From JAFGIG01 sp964397545 (GTDB taxonomy: Bacteria; SDB-A): a stretch of 50,443 bases of DNA. The notes beneath the pieces are model-generated. The model did no database searches. It was given only the letters and a program-made list of their open reading frames with translations, and had not been told where the DNA came from. This document shows positions 1-7,920 of this stretch, piece by piece. The first letter of the stretch is position 1. The number at the start of each line of letters is the position of its first letter. A program made the translations under genes and the position numbers. The DNA lies in NCBI GenBank assembly GCA_964397545.1, contig CAYNIW010000018.1, positions 1 through 50,443 of the forward strand. Direction: 5' to 3'.

Positions 1-1142
1 CTGAAAAATGCCGAGATGAACCTCCAGATAATGTCGGATTTAAAGACGAACAGGTTTAATATAGAAAAAGCGGAAAGGGCGATGAGCAATACCATAATCA
101 GTCCCTTTTCAATGTCCTGGGCTTTTATCGTGGCGCAGAGGACAGGATCCCTGGATAGATAGGCGCTCGCCGCGTAGAGCTCCTCCCCTATAAGAGTGTA
201 GTCACAGGAGGTGACAAAGAATGGAAGTTGCGTCACAGCATCTGTTCCCGCTATTTGAATTGCACCGGTCTGATTACCTGTTTCTGCAAGTAAAAGAGAT
301 TCGGCGTAAAACATACCTAGAAAAAGGTTAGTCGCCGGCTTTTCCCTTAGCATTATGCCGTTTACGGCGGCGACGTAGGCGAACTGGTGTTCGGATATGA
401 AGAAAACCTGATCGGGGTTGAAGGCGTCAGGTCTTCCGGCTTCGAGATAAGACTCTTTTACGACTTCAGTAGTAACTGTATATACTATGGGGTCAAAGTT
501 CGGCACAAGAATTGTAGATTCGTATTCGGCGACTTTCTTGGCGACAGGACCGAGAATATTTACGGAAGCGACGGTGGCTATATCTTCCATATATCCGAGT
601 CCTGTCACATAGAGGACAGGCCTTCCCATCTCCGTCGCCCTTCCCACTGCCTCGTCGAGGGCGTCAAGACCTGCGATTTTTCTTATGAAAAGGCTTTTCC
701 CTTTTTTAACAGTGTTTATAAAATATAAAATCAGACCGAATACAATAACCATAGCTATAAAAGTATTCAGTTTAGTCGCGTTGAAAAAAGAAGCAGAGGA
801 GGTGGATACAGGACTCTCGCCTATTACTTCGATTTCCTCTCCTTCCTCTGAAACAGCGGCTACTTTATAGATTACTCTCATTCCGGCTGAAAGAGGATAC
901 CTCGGATCGTAATCTACGTAGAGGGTCTCAGAAGGAGTTGAAATGCTTTTCAGCAAGAAATACTCCTCTTCGGGGTTGTCCTTTCTGTAAATAAGATAAC
1001 CCCTAACCTCAGGATCAGCCGACGTGTTCCACTGGATAATCAGAGCCGAACCGTCGTCGTTCGGAAAGTCTTCGACGGTGACACCGCCGAAGACTGCCGA
1101 AAAGCCTATCAAAAAGATTATTGAGCCAAGTATTGCCTTCAT
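1..1142 (-). CDS. FN3-TM-cytoplasmic-domain membrane protein, copy 2 (3' end cut by window edge)
   Basis: The reading frame is open from an ATG at 1142 down to the first base, so about 380 residues are visible and the stop lies outside the window. It begins with a signal peptide (MKAILGSIIFLIGFSAVFG), followed by a fibronectin-III-like domain (about residues 20-120, with GSALIIQW and GYLIYRKD strands), a membrane segment (about 128-148), a conserved domain with no motif I can name (about 150-345), and a second hydrophobic segment near the end. It is a clear paralogue of the gene at 3337-4497: the C-terminal domain is nearly the same while the FN3 part differs strongly. It is the last visible gene of the minus-strand cluster, 8 nt after the preceding stop. 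I recall a Pfam domain of unknown function (possibly DUF6754) with this arrangement but cannot verify it. No function is assigned. Confidence 0.85.
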   Translation of the reverse strand, partial: MKAILGSIIFLIGFSAVFGGVTVEDFPNDDGSALIIQWNTSADPEVRGYLIYRKDNPEEEYFLLKSISTPSETLYVDYDPRYPLSAGMRVIYKVAAVSEEGEEIEVIGESPVSTSSASFFNATKLNTFIAMVIVFGLILYFINTVKKGKSLFIRKIAGLDALDEAVGRATEMGRPVLYVTGLGYMEDIATVASVNILGPVAKKVAEYESTILVPNFDPIVYTVTTEVVKESYLEAGRPDAFNPDQVFFISEHQFAYVAAVNGIMLREKPATNLFLGMFYAESLLLAETGNQTGAIQIAGTDAVTQLPFFVTSCDYTLIGEELYAASAYLSRDPVLCATIKAQDIEKGLIMVLLIALSAFSILNLFVFKSDIIWRFISAFF

Positions 1143-1150
1143 TTTTCACT

Positions 1151-1798
1151 TCATCTCAGAATTCCGAGCCAGTCGTGGAGCAGAAACTGTATTCTTCCAA
1201 TAAGAAGAGAGACACGAGCCATGACCGTGTAACCGAAAGAAGCGCCGAAGGCTATCATGACGAACCAAATTCCGAGCCTCGAAGTCTTGCCAACTATTCC
1301 TTCGTGTTTGAGAGAGAAGAAGAAATAAAAAAGAGTAGAAACAACGCCGATGAGAAGAAGCAGAGCCCACCATGAACTCAAGCTTGTCGGGTTGAATCCC
1401 GTCAGAATTGTTCCCTGGACCTGTGTAAAAATATTTGTCTCAATACTCGGAGAAATTGATATACCGCAGTAATAGCCCATCATCAAAGCTATAGGCCACC
1501 TTGCAAGCCAGCTATATTTGGGAAAGAATCTGAAAAAATACAGAGATCCCAGCAGTGTCGGTATTGCTACGTAGATAAATCCGGGCCAATTATGCTGAAC
1601 AAAAGCATTTTTAAGAGGGATTCCTATGTAAGGAATAGCAGTCATATGCCAGACAATTGCTATTGACCATCCCACCGATGCGCCGACGAAGACATGTTCG
1701 GCGAATCTGTAGAGAGGATTATCTTTGTAGAGAAAGGAGTAAATTGTAAGGGTCAGGAAAGCTGCTACCCAGACCCAAATGCTTGTCGATAAAGTCAT
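1151..1798 (-). CDS. Multi-pass integral membrane protein of unknown function
   Basis: This 215-residue protein has about six hydrophobic segments (roughly residues 8-25, 36-55, 70-90, 100-118, 140-162 and 170-195) and almost no soluble region. I recognise no family motif. The start codon shares one base with the stop of the preceding gene (TGATG), and an AGGAGG ribosome-binding site lies inside that gene's last codons, so the two are translationally coupled. Sitting between two bitopic or bitopic-like proteins of one cluster, it is most simply a membrane subunit of the same complex. A channel or a plain scaffold are both possible; nothing in the sequence distinguishes them. Confidence 0.85.
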   Translation of the reverse strand: MTLSTSIWVWVAAFLTLTIYSFLYKDNPLYRFAEHVFVGASVGWSIAIVWHMTAIPYIGIPLKNAFVQHNWPGFIYVAIPTLLGSLYFFRFFPKYSWLARWPIALMMGYYCGISISPSIETNIFTQVQGTILTGFNPTSLSSWWALLLLIGVVSTLFYFFFSLKHEGIVGKTSRLGIWFVMIAFGASFGYTVMARVSLLIGRIQFLLHDWLGILR

Positions 1799-2676
1799 CA
1801 GAGCCTCCTCTCTCTGTTCTTTTTGAGGACGAAGAAGGAAATGTTTCCGAGAATTACCATTACGATTATGAGCAAGTGGACGAAATTCTGCGAAGCCATG
1901 GCTATACCAGCCTGTTTTCTTACCTCAATATTTAGTCTCTGTGCGTTGAGTTCTTCGTATTCCGCGGCTCCTTTCATCCCACCTAACATTCCGACGAACT
2001 GCCGGGTTTGAAGGAATGTATAGTATTCCGCCGCGCTGACTGCCGTCGTGCCAACACCAACAGGGGTTCCGTATCTTGTCCCAGCATAAACCATCCATGT
2101 CCTTGATATAGCAGAACCAGCAATGTCAACAATTAGACCTATGTCTTCGAGCCTTCTGACATTTTCCATCATAGGTAAATCTTTGAGGCTGTCACCTCTG
2201 GCGTCAACTCTGAAAGTCCCTATAAAATCCTCTCCCATACCCACTATTACGGCGAGTCCGCCGGGGACAAAAGGCAGAAACACGTAGTCTTCTCCGTAAA
2301 TAATTGAATCTCCGTTTGCCTTATGGTAGTTTACCTCCTCGAGGACAGTCTCCTCAGCTATTCTCGCCAAGCCAAAACCTTCTGTGTAAAGCCCTCCGTA
2401 TAGAAAAACGGGTATGTCGGCTTCGAGTGCGTGTCTGAAGAGAGCGTGTGCCATGGGCTGGAGTTCAGGGGAAGTCGAAGGTGAGTAGTCGCAGATTATA
2501 ATCAGAGGTTTTTTTGTGTATTTCAAACTGTCCACAAAATTCCAGAGATTTAGTGTCGGAGGTGTTGTTGTTACGGGAAATCGCATATTAGTTACTGAGG
2601 GAATGATGACAGACAGGCCTATAGCGAGAAACAACCATCTCCTGTCAAGCTTGTCCATGAAAAGCCAGAATTTCAT
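1798..2676 (-). CDS. Membrane protein with two terminal TM segments and a large soluble domain, unknown function
   Basis: The 292-residue protein has an N-terminal membrane segment (about 14-30) and a C-terminal one (about 265-285, followed by KKNRERRL). Between them is a domain of about 230 residues with alternating strand and helix, beginning with KKPLIIICDYSPSTSPE, which resembles a Rossmann-like fold. The positive C-terminus after the last segment predicts that both termini are cytoplasmic and the middle domain extracytoplasmic. That topology is an inference. Both neighbours are joined by overlapping stop/start (TGATG) with strong GGAGG sites, so it is made together with the two multi-pass membrane proteins. 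I do not recognise a named family. Confidence 0.85.
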   Translation of the reverse strand: MKFWLFMDKLDRRWLFLAIGLSVIIPSVTNMRFPVTTTPPTLNLWNFVDSLKYTKKPLIIICDYSPSTSPELQPMAHALFRHALEADIPVFLYGGLYTEGFGLARIAEETVLEEVNYHKANGDSIIYGEDYVFLPFVPGGLAVIVGMGEDFIGTFRVDARGDSLKDLPMMENVRRLEDIGLIVDIAGSAISRTWMVYAGTRYGTPVGVGTTAVSAAEYYTFLQTRQFVGMLGGMKGAAEYEELNAQRLNIEVRKQAGIAMASQNFVHLLIIVMVILGNISFFVLKKNRERRL

Positions 2677-3296
2677 CAGTCACCTCCTCCGAGATACGAC
2701 CTCTCGATGCCGAGGATTATTTTTAGTGAAGTTGCTATCATTCCAAGTCCTATACCCAAAATAATACCTCGTTGTGCGGCTGTGTTAGGATAGACAAGAA
2801 TCCACTCGACTATTCCGTCGAGAAAACTTCCGAAAGAGACCCTCCCCAGCATGACTATAATAGCCGTGACGAGTAGGGCGAATGCCATTGCGTTCCTCGC
2901 CTTGAATGCCTTGAAAGCCGCTGAAGCTATGTAAAAAGAAAGAAGGGAGAACATAGTTGCATCCAAAGGGACAATTATGCTTCTGTAGAGATTTGAAAAG
3001 AGCCACCCGTTTATCCCTCCTCTTCCGAAAATACCAATTGTTGCCATTCCGACAAGGCAGAGTATGGCAACACCTGAATAAAAGCTGTCTTTGTTCTTTC
3101 TCGCAATTTTCCTCGTGTGGACGTAGAAAAAGCTCGAAAGACCGAGAATCAAGGCGAAAGCCCCTGAAATCCTCACCCATTCTGCCATACTGTCATAAAA
3201 TCCCTGTGACACCGGGTGCGGAATATAGAACTGAATAATCATAGTCAGACCGAGGAGAAAGACTATGAGAAGGGGAAGAGTCCTTTTTAAAAACAT
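2676..3296 (-). CDS. Multi-pass integral membrane protein of unknown function
   Basis: This 206-residue protein has about six hydrophobic segments: near 5-25, 43-62, 75-92, 108-128, 135-155 and 175-195. A basic loop (HTRKIARKNKD) follows the second. It differs in sequence from the membrane protein at 1151-1798, but the two are alike in size and layout. The start is supported by AAAGGAGCAGGGAA just before the ATG. A 40-nt gap separates it from the FN3-type gene upstream, the largest gap in this cluster between 1151 and 7872. No motif identifies its function; as part of the cluster it is probably a membrane subunit. Confidence 0.85.
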   Translation of the reverse strand: MFLKRTLPLLIVFLLGLTMIIQFYIPHPVSQGFYDSMAEWVRISGAFALILGLSSFFYVHTRKIARKNKDSFYSGVAILCLVGMATIGIFGRGGINGWLFSNLYRSIIVPLDATMFSLLSFYIASAAFKAFKARNAMAFALLVTAIIVMLGRVSFGSFLDGIVEWILVYPNTAAQRGIILGIGLGMIATSLKIILGIERSYLGGGD

Positions 3297-3336
3297 TTCC
3301 CTGCTCCTTTAGATGTATGTGTATAAAGCTTCATAT

Positions 3337-4497
3337 CTAAGTCCCGAAAAACGACATTATAAATCTTGAAAAACCTTCGGATCGGAAAAAATTAAAATTT
3401 AGTATCGCTAAAAAGGAAAGAAGGATTAGAAGAACTAGTATCACTCCTTTTTCTATGTCTTGAGCTTTTATTGTCCCTACGAGGACAGGATCCCTGGAAA
3501 GGTAAGCGCTTGCGGCATATAACTCTTCGCCTATTAAGGTGTAGTCGCATGAAGTTACGAAGAAGGGCAACTGAGTTACAGAGTCCGTCCCAGCTATCTG
3601 GACGGCTCCGGTAGCGTTTCCTGTCTCGGCGAGTAGAAGTGATTCCGCCCAAAACATTCCGAGGTATAAATTCGTGGCGGGTTTTTCCCTCATCATAATG
3701 CCGTTTACGGCGGCGACAAAAGCGAATTGATTCTGAGAGACGAAAAAGACCTGGTCCTCCTGAAATGCGTCGGGCCTTCCGGCTTCAAGATATGCCTCTT
3801 TGACTACCTCATGGGTTATTGTATAGACAATGGGATCTCTGTTTGGAACTAAAATTTTTGTCTCGTATTCAGCGACTTTTTTTGCGACAGGGCCGAGTAT
3901 GTTTATTGAAGCTACAGTTGCTATATCGTCCATTGTCGAAAGTCCCGGAACGTAGAGGACAGGTCTTCCCATTTCAGTCGCTCTTCCGACGGCTTCGTCG
4001 AGGGCGTCGAGTCCCGCTATTTTCCTTATGAAAAGGTTTTTGCCTTTCCTGGCTATTTTCAGGAAAGCTATAAGAGTTATAAATACAAACGCTACTGCGA
4101 TAAAGGTGTTTTTCTTTGTGCTATTAAAATAAGAATGATTAGGAGAAAATTCTTCTGAAACTCCTATTTCCCGGATTTCGTTCTCTTCTTCGTCAAGAGC
4201 GACAATTCTGTAAACGACATTCATACCGGAGTTCAGAGGAAATCTCGGATCTTTGTCCACAAAAAAACAATTTTCAATCTTACTCGATTTCCCCACCTGG
4301 ACGAATTCTACGTCCGGAGAGTCTTTTCTGTATATCTTATAAATGAAAAATCCCGGAATATCCCCGGGCGGTTCCCAACGGACTATGAGGGCCGAGCCGT
4401 CATCGTCGGGGACATCTTCGACGAGAATTGCCGAGGCGCCTAAAGCGAGTGAACTCAGCAAAAAGATACAGACCGACAGTATAGCGCTTTTTAACAT
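3337..4497 (-). CDS. FN3-TM-cytoplasmic-domain membrane protein, copy 1
   Basis: The complete copy of a duplicated gene, 386 residues. There is a signal peptide (about 1-22), an FN3-like domain (about 23-125, with ALIVRWEPP and FFIYKIYRKD), a membrane segment (about 131-149) followed by the basic ARKGKNLFIRK, a domain of about 200 residues, and a C-terminal hydrophobic segment (about 352-370). The predicted topology places FN3 outside and the conserved domain inside the cell. That domain contains strings shared almost exactly with the copy at 1-1142, such as LDALDEAVGRATEMGRPVLY and TDSVTQLPFFVTSCDYTLIG. Its start follows the stop of the upstream gene by 5 nt with a GAGGAG site. Function unknown. 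Confidence 0.88.
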   Translation of the reverse strand: MLKSAILSVCIFLLSSLALGASAILVEDVPDDDGSALIVRWEPPGDIPGFFIYKIYRKDSPDVEFVQVGKSSKIENCFFVDKDPRFPLNSGMNVVYRIVALDEEENEIREIGVSEEFSPNHSYFNSTKKNTFIAVAFVFITLIAFLKIARKGKNLFIRKIAGLDALDEAVGRATEMGRPVLYVPGLSTMDDIATVASINILGPVAKKVAEYETKILVPNRDPIVYTITHEVVKEAYLEAGRPDAFQEDQVFFVSQNQFAFVAAVNGIMMREKPATNLYLGMFWAESLLLAETGNATGAVQIAGTDSVTQLPFFVTSCDYTLIGEELYAASAYLSRDPVLVGTIKAQDIEKGVILVLLILLSFLAILNFNFFRSEGFSRFIMSFFGT

Positions 4498-4502
4498 CTT
4501 GC

Positions 4503-5630
4503 CTACTCCTCTATAAGTTCGACGTTCGCCCTCGGAAGAAGGACCTGAGAACCGTCCTGCAGTTTGACCTTAACCACCCTGACTTTGGCTTCTGTCTCAA
4601 TCTGCCTCGGTTCGGGGGGAAGCTCAGAGACCTCGCCTATCATGCCGAAGTTGGGCTCCCTTATTATCCTGACGAGCGTGCCGACTTCCATGAGCCCTGA
4701 TTCCTTGAACTCTACCTTCTTGTCGTCATCGGAAAGTTTTATGGGGATGATGACCTCGGGCCTCATGACTCCGGCTCTTATCTGTGTCGCTCCGTTTACC
4801 GAAGCCATGGATTCTCTTTTTGAACACAGGAGTTTGAAAGTCTTTTTCGCCATCGCTATCTTTCCGAAACCTTCGGTGACGACAAGAGACAAGCCAACGT
4901 CTTCGTGGCCCGTTATGGCAACTCCTATGTCGTAACCAATGAATTTTTTCAGGTCTTCGTCGTCAACTCCTCCGACGACTATCGCCTTAACACCGATTTC
5001 AGCAGCTTTCTTCATGACCTCGGAAGTGCAGAAAGAACCGCCTATTACGACTTTACCCTTGCATTCAGGAGTGATGTGGCTGAGCATCAGCTCTTCCGAG
5101 GGATCCTGAACAACCGGGAATATTTCACCTCTTGTCTCTCCTCCTATTCCGAATATCCCCTGGACGAAAGAGCAAACTGTTTCGACAACGACGCCCTCTT
5201 CAGGAAACAAATCCACGATTTTTCCGTCTATGTAGGCGTCTTTTTCGACAGGCTGGGGAGGTTCTCTGAGAATCGCCTGCCCCGTGACGTCGGATAAGCT
5301 TTCGAGGGTTCCGTCAATAGGAGACCTCGCAGAAGCCTTGAAAAGCCCTAAAAAACCTTTCGTCTCTGCTATCATTTGACCTTTTTCAATTTTTCCGCCG
5401 ATTTCTACCTTGAGGGCATTTTTGACGTCGCCCGTCGCTGTTCCGAGTTTCCCCGCGAGGTTGAAGGGCAGAACATTGCCGGGAAGTTCAGTCCTGGCGA
5501 CGATATCCTGGGCTTTGACCTGCGTTCCTATCTTGTCGATGGCGACATTTCCTTTCAGAGGAAGTCTTCTCTCTTTTCTCAGGACGGTCCTCTCCGTCAC
5601 CATCAGTCCGGGTGTATAAGCATGTGCCAT
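4503..5630 (-). CDS. Uncharacterised soluble protein with barrel-sandwich-like and KOW-like regions
   Basis: A 375-residue protein with no membrane segment. Residues about 65-140 have the repeated glycine and lysine pattern of a barrel-sandwich (biotinyl/lipoyl-like or RnfC-like) fold, for example VEIGGKIEKGQMIAET and SARSPIDGTL, but I see no EMKM or DKA attachment lysine. The middle (about 185-290) is alpha/beta, with VVIGGSFCTSEVMKKAAE and GVAITGHEDVG. The C-terminus (about 308-375) resembles a KOW/SH3-like barrel: GTLVRIIREPNFGMIGEV, then LQDGSQVLLPRANVELIEE. It starts 3 nt after the MutL-like gene with GAGGTGATCC before the ATG. The pair is probably stoichiometrically linked. Function unknown. 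Confidence 0.85.
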   Translation of the reverse strand: MAHAYTPGLMVTERTVLRKERRLPLKGNVAIDKIGTQVKAQDIVARTELPGNVLPFNLAGKLGTATGDVKNALKVEIGGKIEKGQMIAETKGFLGLFKASARSPIDGTLESLSDVTGQAILREPPQPVEKDAYIDGKIVDLFPEEGVVVETVCSFVQGIFGIGGETRGEIFPVVQDPSEELMLSHITPECKGKVVIGGSFCTSEVMKKAAEIGVKAIVVGGVDDEDLKKFIGYDIGVAITGHEDVGLSLVVTEGFGKIAMAKKTFKLLCSKRESMASVNGATQIRAGVMRPEVIIPIKLSDDDKKVEFKESGLMEVGTLVRIIREPNFGMIGEVSELPPEPRQIETEAKVRVVKVKLQDGSQVLLPRANVELIEE

Positions 5631-5633
5631 GGA

Positions 5634-7460
5634 TCACCTCTCGTCCGGGTATATGTTGAGCGCTTTGTTCCAGGCGCTGAGTTTCTGTATTCTCTCATCA
5701 TCTGTCTTTGCTATTTCAAAAGGACGCCTTCCTCTCGTGTCGAAAATCAAACCGACAACCCCGCCTTCGAGGACTGTCTCCATTTCCTTGCCGAAACCGG
5801 CACCTACGTCGAAATTCCTTTCGGGGCTTATGAGGGCTTTTTCCTTTTTGCCCTCCGGAAATTCCAAAAGTTTAAGCGTCCCGAATTCAACCGACTCTTC
5901 ACGGCCGCTCTCGAATTTAATGTGCAGACACGAATCTCCCTGTTTTTTCTTCTTTTTCTCCACAGGCGCGATGCAGTGGCCGAGTCTTATTAGGCAGTCG
6001 TTGTCGAAGACCTCCGTCGCCGCTTCAGGATGGACCGTCGAAAGGACTCCAAGGTGCGGCATCATGAATATCGAGTCCACGGCGAGCATCGTAACGCCTT
6101 CAGGCAGGAAAGCGTCTATCATCATGAGTGCGGACTGAGCTCTTCTGGGAGCGTGAGAAAGAACGCCTCCCGAGCCGATTAGCATGTTTAATTTCATCAT
6201 ATCTACAAGTGAAGATCCTGTCGCTCCCTGATCGAAGGCGTCCGATATCGTCCTCTCCTGCTGGACGCCTTTGAGTCCGACAGCCATGAATTTGTGCTGG
6301 ATGAAAGCGAGCCTCAGCGCCTCTCTCGCTATTGCCTGTTCGACCTTCAACTCTTCGAGGGTTTGAGGTATAGTCGTCGGCCTTATCATTTTATTCCTGA
6401 TTCTATTTCTCAAATCTTTTTCATCCATCTTGAAAGGAACCCATCTCATTATATTGGGCAGTCCCGCTTCAGCCATGACGTTGGATATGGAGTATGACAT
6501 TCCGAGGTTCGCCGACACCGTCCTGTTGAAGACCGGCTTTCCTTCCGCCTTGTCTTCAAAGACGCTGAAGACGTCTGTTGTCGCGCCTCCTATGTCAACG
6601 CCTATGACCTGTATGTTCTCCTGCTTTGCCACTGTCTCTATGAGCAGTCCGACGGCTCCGGGGGTGGGCATTATGCTGACGTCCGTCCAGGACATAAGTT
6701 TTCTGTATCCCGGAGCCTGAGCCATAACGTGCTCCATGAAAAGGTCGTGAATTTTGTCCCTTGCCGGTTTTAAATTTTCCCTCTCGAGAATCGGGCGCAG
6801 GTTGTCAACAATGAAAAGTTCCGTTTTTTCCTTCAGCCTTTCCTCCACCATTCCCCTGGCGTCTTTGTTTCCCGCGAATATGACGGGAAGTTTGAAAGTT
6901 GAGCCGAATCTTGGTTTAGGGTCAGCGGCGGCTATGAGCTCGGCGAGTTCTGCTACGTGCTTTGTCGTCCCGCCGTCAATTCCGCCTGAAAGAAGTATCA
7001 TGTCAGGTCTCAGATTCCTTATTCTCTCTATCCTCTGATGGGGAAGGCGTTTGTCGTTGGTCGCTATGACGTCCATGACAATGGAGCCGGCGCCGAGAGC
7101 CGCCCTCGCAGCGGATTCGGCAGTCATATTTTTTACGACTCCGGCGACCATCATCTGAAGACCGCCTCCAGCCGACGAAGTCGAAATATATATGTCCACG
7201 CCTTCGCTTTCTGACCTGTCCTTGATAATTGTATCGTTTTCGAGAATTTTTCTGTCAACCAGTTCCTCTATTTCTTTGACCGAATTTAGAACGCCTATGG
7301 TGACGTCTTCGAAGGGGGATTCCACTGTCGTCGGCGCTTCGCCTCTGACTATAAGCCTGTATCTTCCGGCTTTGTCGTCTTTCTGAATGAGAATCGCCTT
7401 TGTAGTGGTGGATCCGCAGTCAGTCGCGAGAATTGTCTTTATCTGTTCCTTCGGCTTCAT
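5634..7460 (-). CDS. GlmL/MutL-like actin-fold (ASKHA) ATPase-type protein
   Basis: This 608-residue protein matches the glutamate-mutase-L (MutL/GlmL) family in length and motifs. A phosphate-1 loop (TDCGSTTTKAIL, about 14-25) and a phosphate-2 loop (GVDIGGATTDVFSVF, about 287-301) mark the actin/Hsp70/sugar-kinase fold, and ILLSGGIDGG lies between them. Known GlmL proteins sit beside B12-dependent methylaspartate mutase and are thought to be activators, but no mutase subunit or B12-binding motif (DxHxxG) is encoded here. The neighbours are membrane proteins, so this is probably a reused family member. The ATG has an ideal AGGAGGTCTG site, which makes a 41-bp overlap with the upstream gene real. 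Substrate and role are unknown. Confidence 0.88.
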   Translation of the reverse strand: MKPKEQIKTILATDCGSTTTKAILIQKDDKAGRYRLIVRGEAPTTVESPFEDVTIGVLNSVKEIEELVDRKILENDTIIKDRSESEGVDIYISTSSAGGGLQMMVAGVVKNMTAESAARAALGAGSIVMDVIATNDKRLPHQRIERIRNLRPDMILLSGGIDGGTTKHVAELAELIAAADPKPRFGSTFKLPVIFAGNKDARGMVEERLKEKTELFIVDNLRPILERENLKPARDKIHDLFMEHVMAQAPGYRKLMSWTDVSIMPTPGAVGLLIETVAKQENIQVIGVDIGGATTDVFSVFEDKAEGKPVFNRTVSANLGMSYSISNVMAEAGLPNIMRWVPFKMDEKDLRNRIRNKMIRPTTIPQTLEELKVEQAIAREALRLAFIQHKFMAVGLKGVQQERTISDAFDQGATGSSLVDMMKLNMLIGSGGVLSHAPRRAQSALMMIDAFLPEGVTMLAVDSIFMMPHLGVLSTVHPEAATEVFDNDCLIRLGHCIAPVEKKKKKQGDSCLHIKFESGREESVEFGTLKLLEFPEGKKEKALISPERNFDVGAGFGKEMETVLEGGVVGLIFDTRGRRPFEIAKTDDERIQKLSAWNKALNIYPDER

Positions 7461-7872
7461 CAGACCTCCTTTTCCACCTGCGAAAAAAGCCTTTTTTAAC
7501 TTTGTTCTTATTCTTCTCTTCCTTTAGCCGTTTTCTTTCTTCGGCGAACCTCGCGTCTTCTTCTTCAACTCCCTGTATGAGCTTCTCGACGTTTTCCCTG
7601 TCTTCGAAAAAGCTTTGAAGTTCCCCATACATTTTCGTTGGAAACACAATCTGGACAATAGGATCGAAAAAAAGCATAGCTTGGCTTCCTATGAAAGTCA
7701 GCGGCTTTATACTTTCAAAAAATACTATAGCCGGAACCGTCAGCTCTCTTCTCACTATCTCTTTGGAGAGCTTTTCTATTATATTTTTCTTTTTTTCTTC
7801 AGTGAGTTCCTGACCTATTGTCAGGTCTTCAGGCGGATCCGCGAATAAGTTACCGAAAAACTTTCTTCCCAT
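7420..7872 (-). CDS. Small charged protein, first gene of the MutL-like cluster
   Basis: A 150-residue protein with no recognised family. Residues 1-60 are mixed helix and strand (LTEEKKKNIIEKLSKEIVRR); the middle (about 48-85) is hydrophobic but too polar for a clear membrane segment. The last 50 residues are a highly charged helix rich in Lys, Glu and Arg, followed by an acidic tail, which suggests coiled coil or disorder. It overlaps the MutL-like gene by 41 bp, so its charged tail is encoded in the other frame of that gene's ATPase start. No strong ribosome-binding site precedes the ATG. It is probably a partner of the ATPase, by position only. Confidence 0.75.
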   Translation of the reverse strand: MGRKFFGNLFADPPEDLTIGQELTEEKKKNIIEKLSKEIVRRELTVPAIVFFESIKPLTFIGSQAMLFFDPIVQIVFPTKMYGELQSFFEDRENVEKLIQGVEEEDARFAEERKRLKEEKNKNKVKKGFFRRWKRRSDEAEGTDKDNSRD

Positions 7873-7920
7873 TAACTGCAGGATGCCGTTATTCGGTGCG
7901 GCAGGAAGTGTTTTGAGTTA

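Noticed and set aside
1121..3238. Open frames on the plus strand and in other minus frames across the first cluster
   Set aside because: They lie opposite or out of frame to genes with strong ribosome-binding sites and coherent membrane segments; their own proteins look random.
4503..5630. Biotin or lipoyl carrier protein
   Set aside because: The fold pattern is there but no modified-lysine motif is seen.
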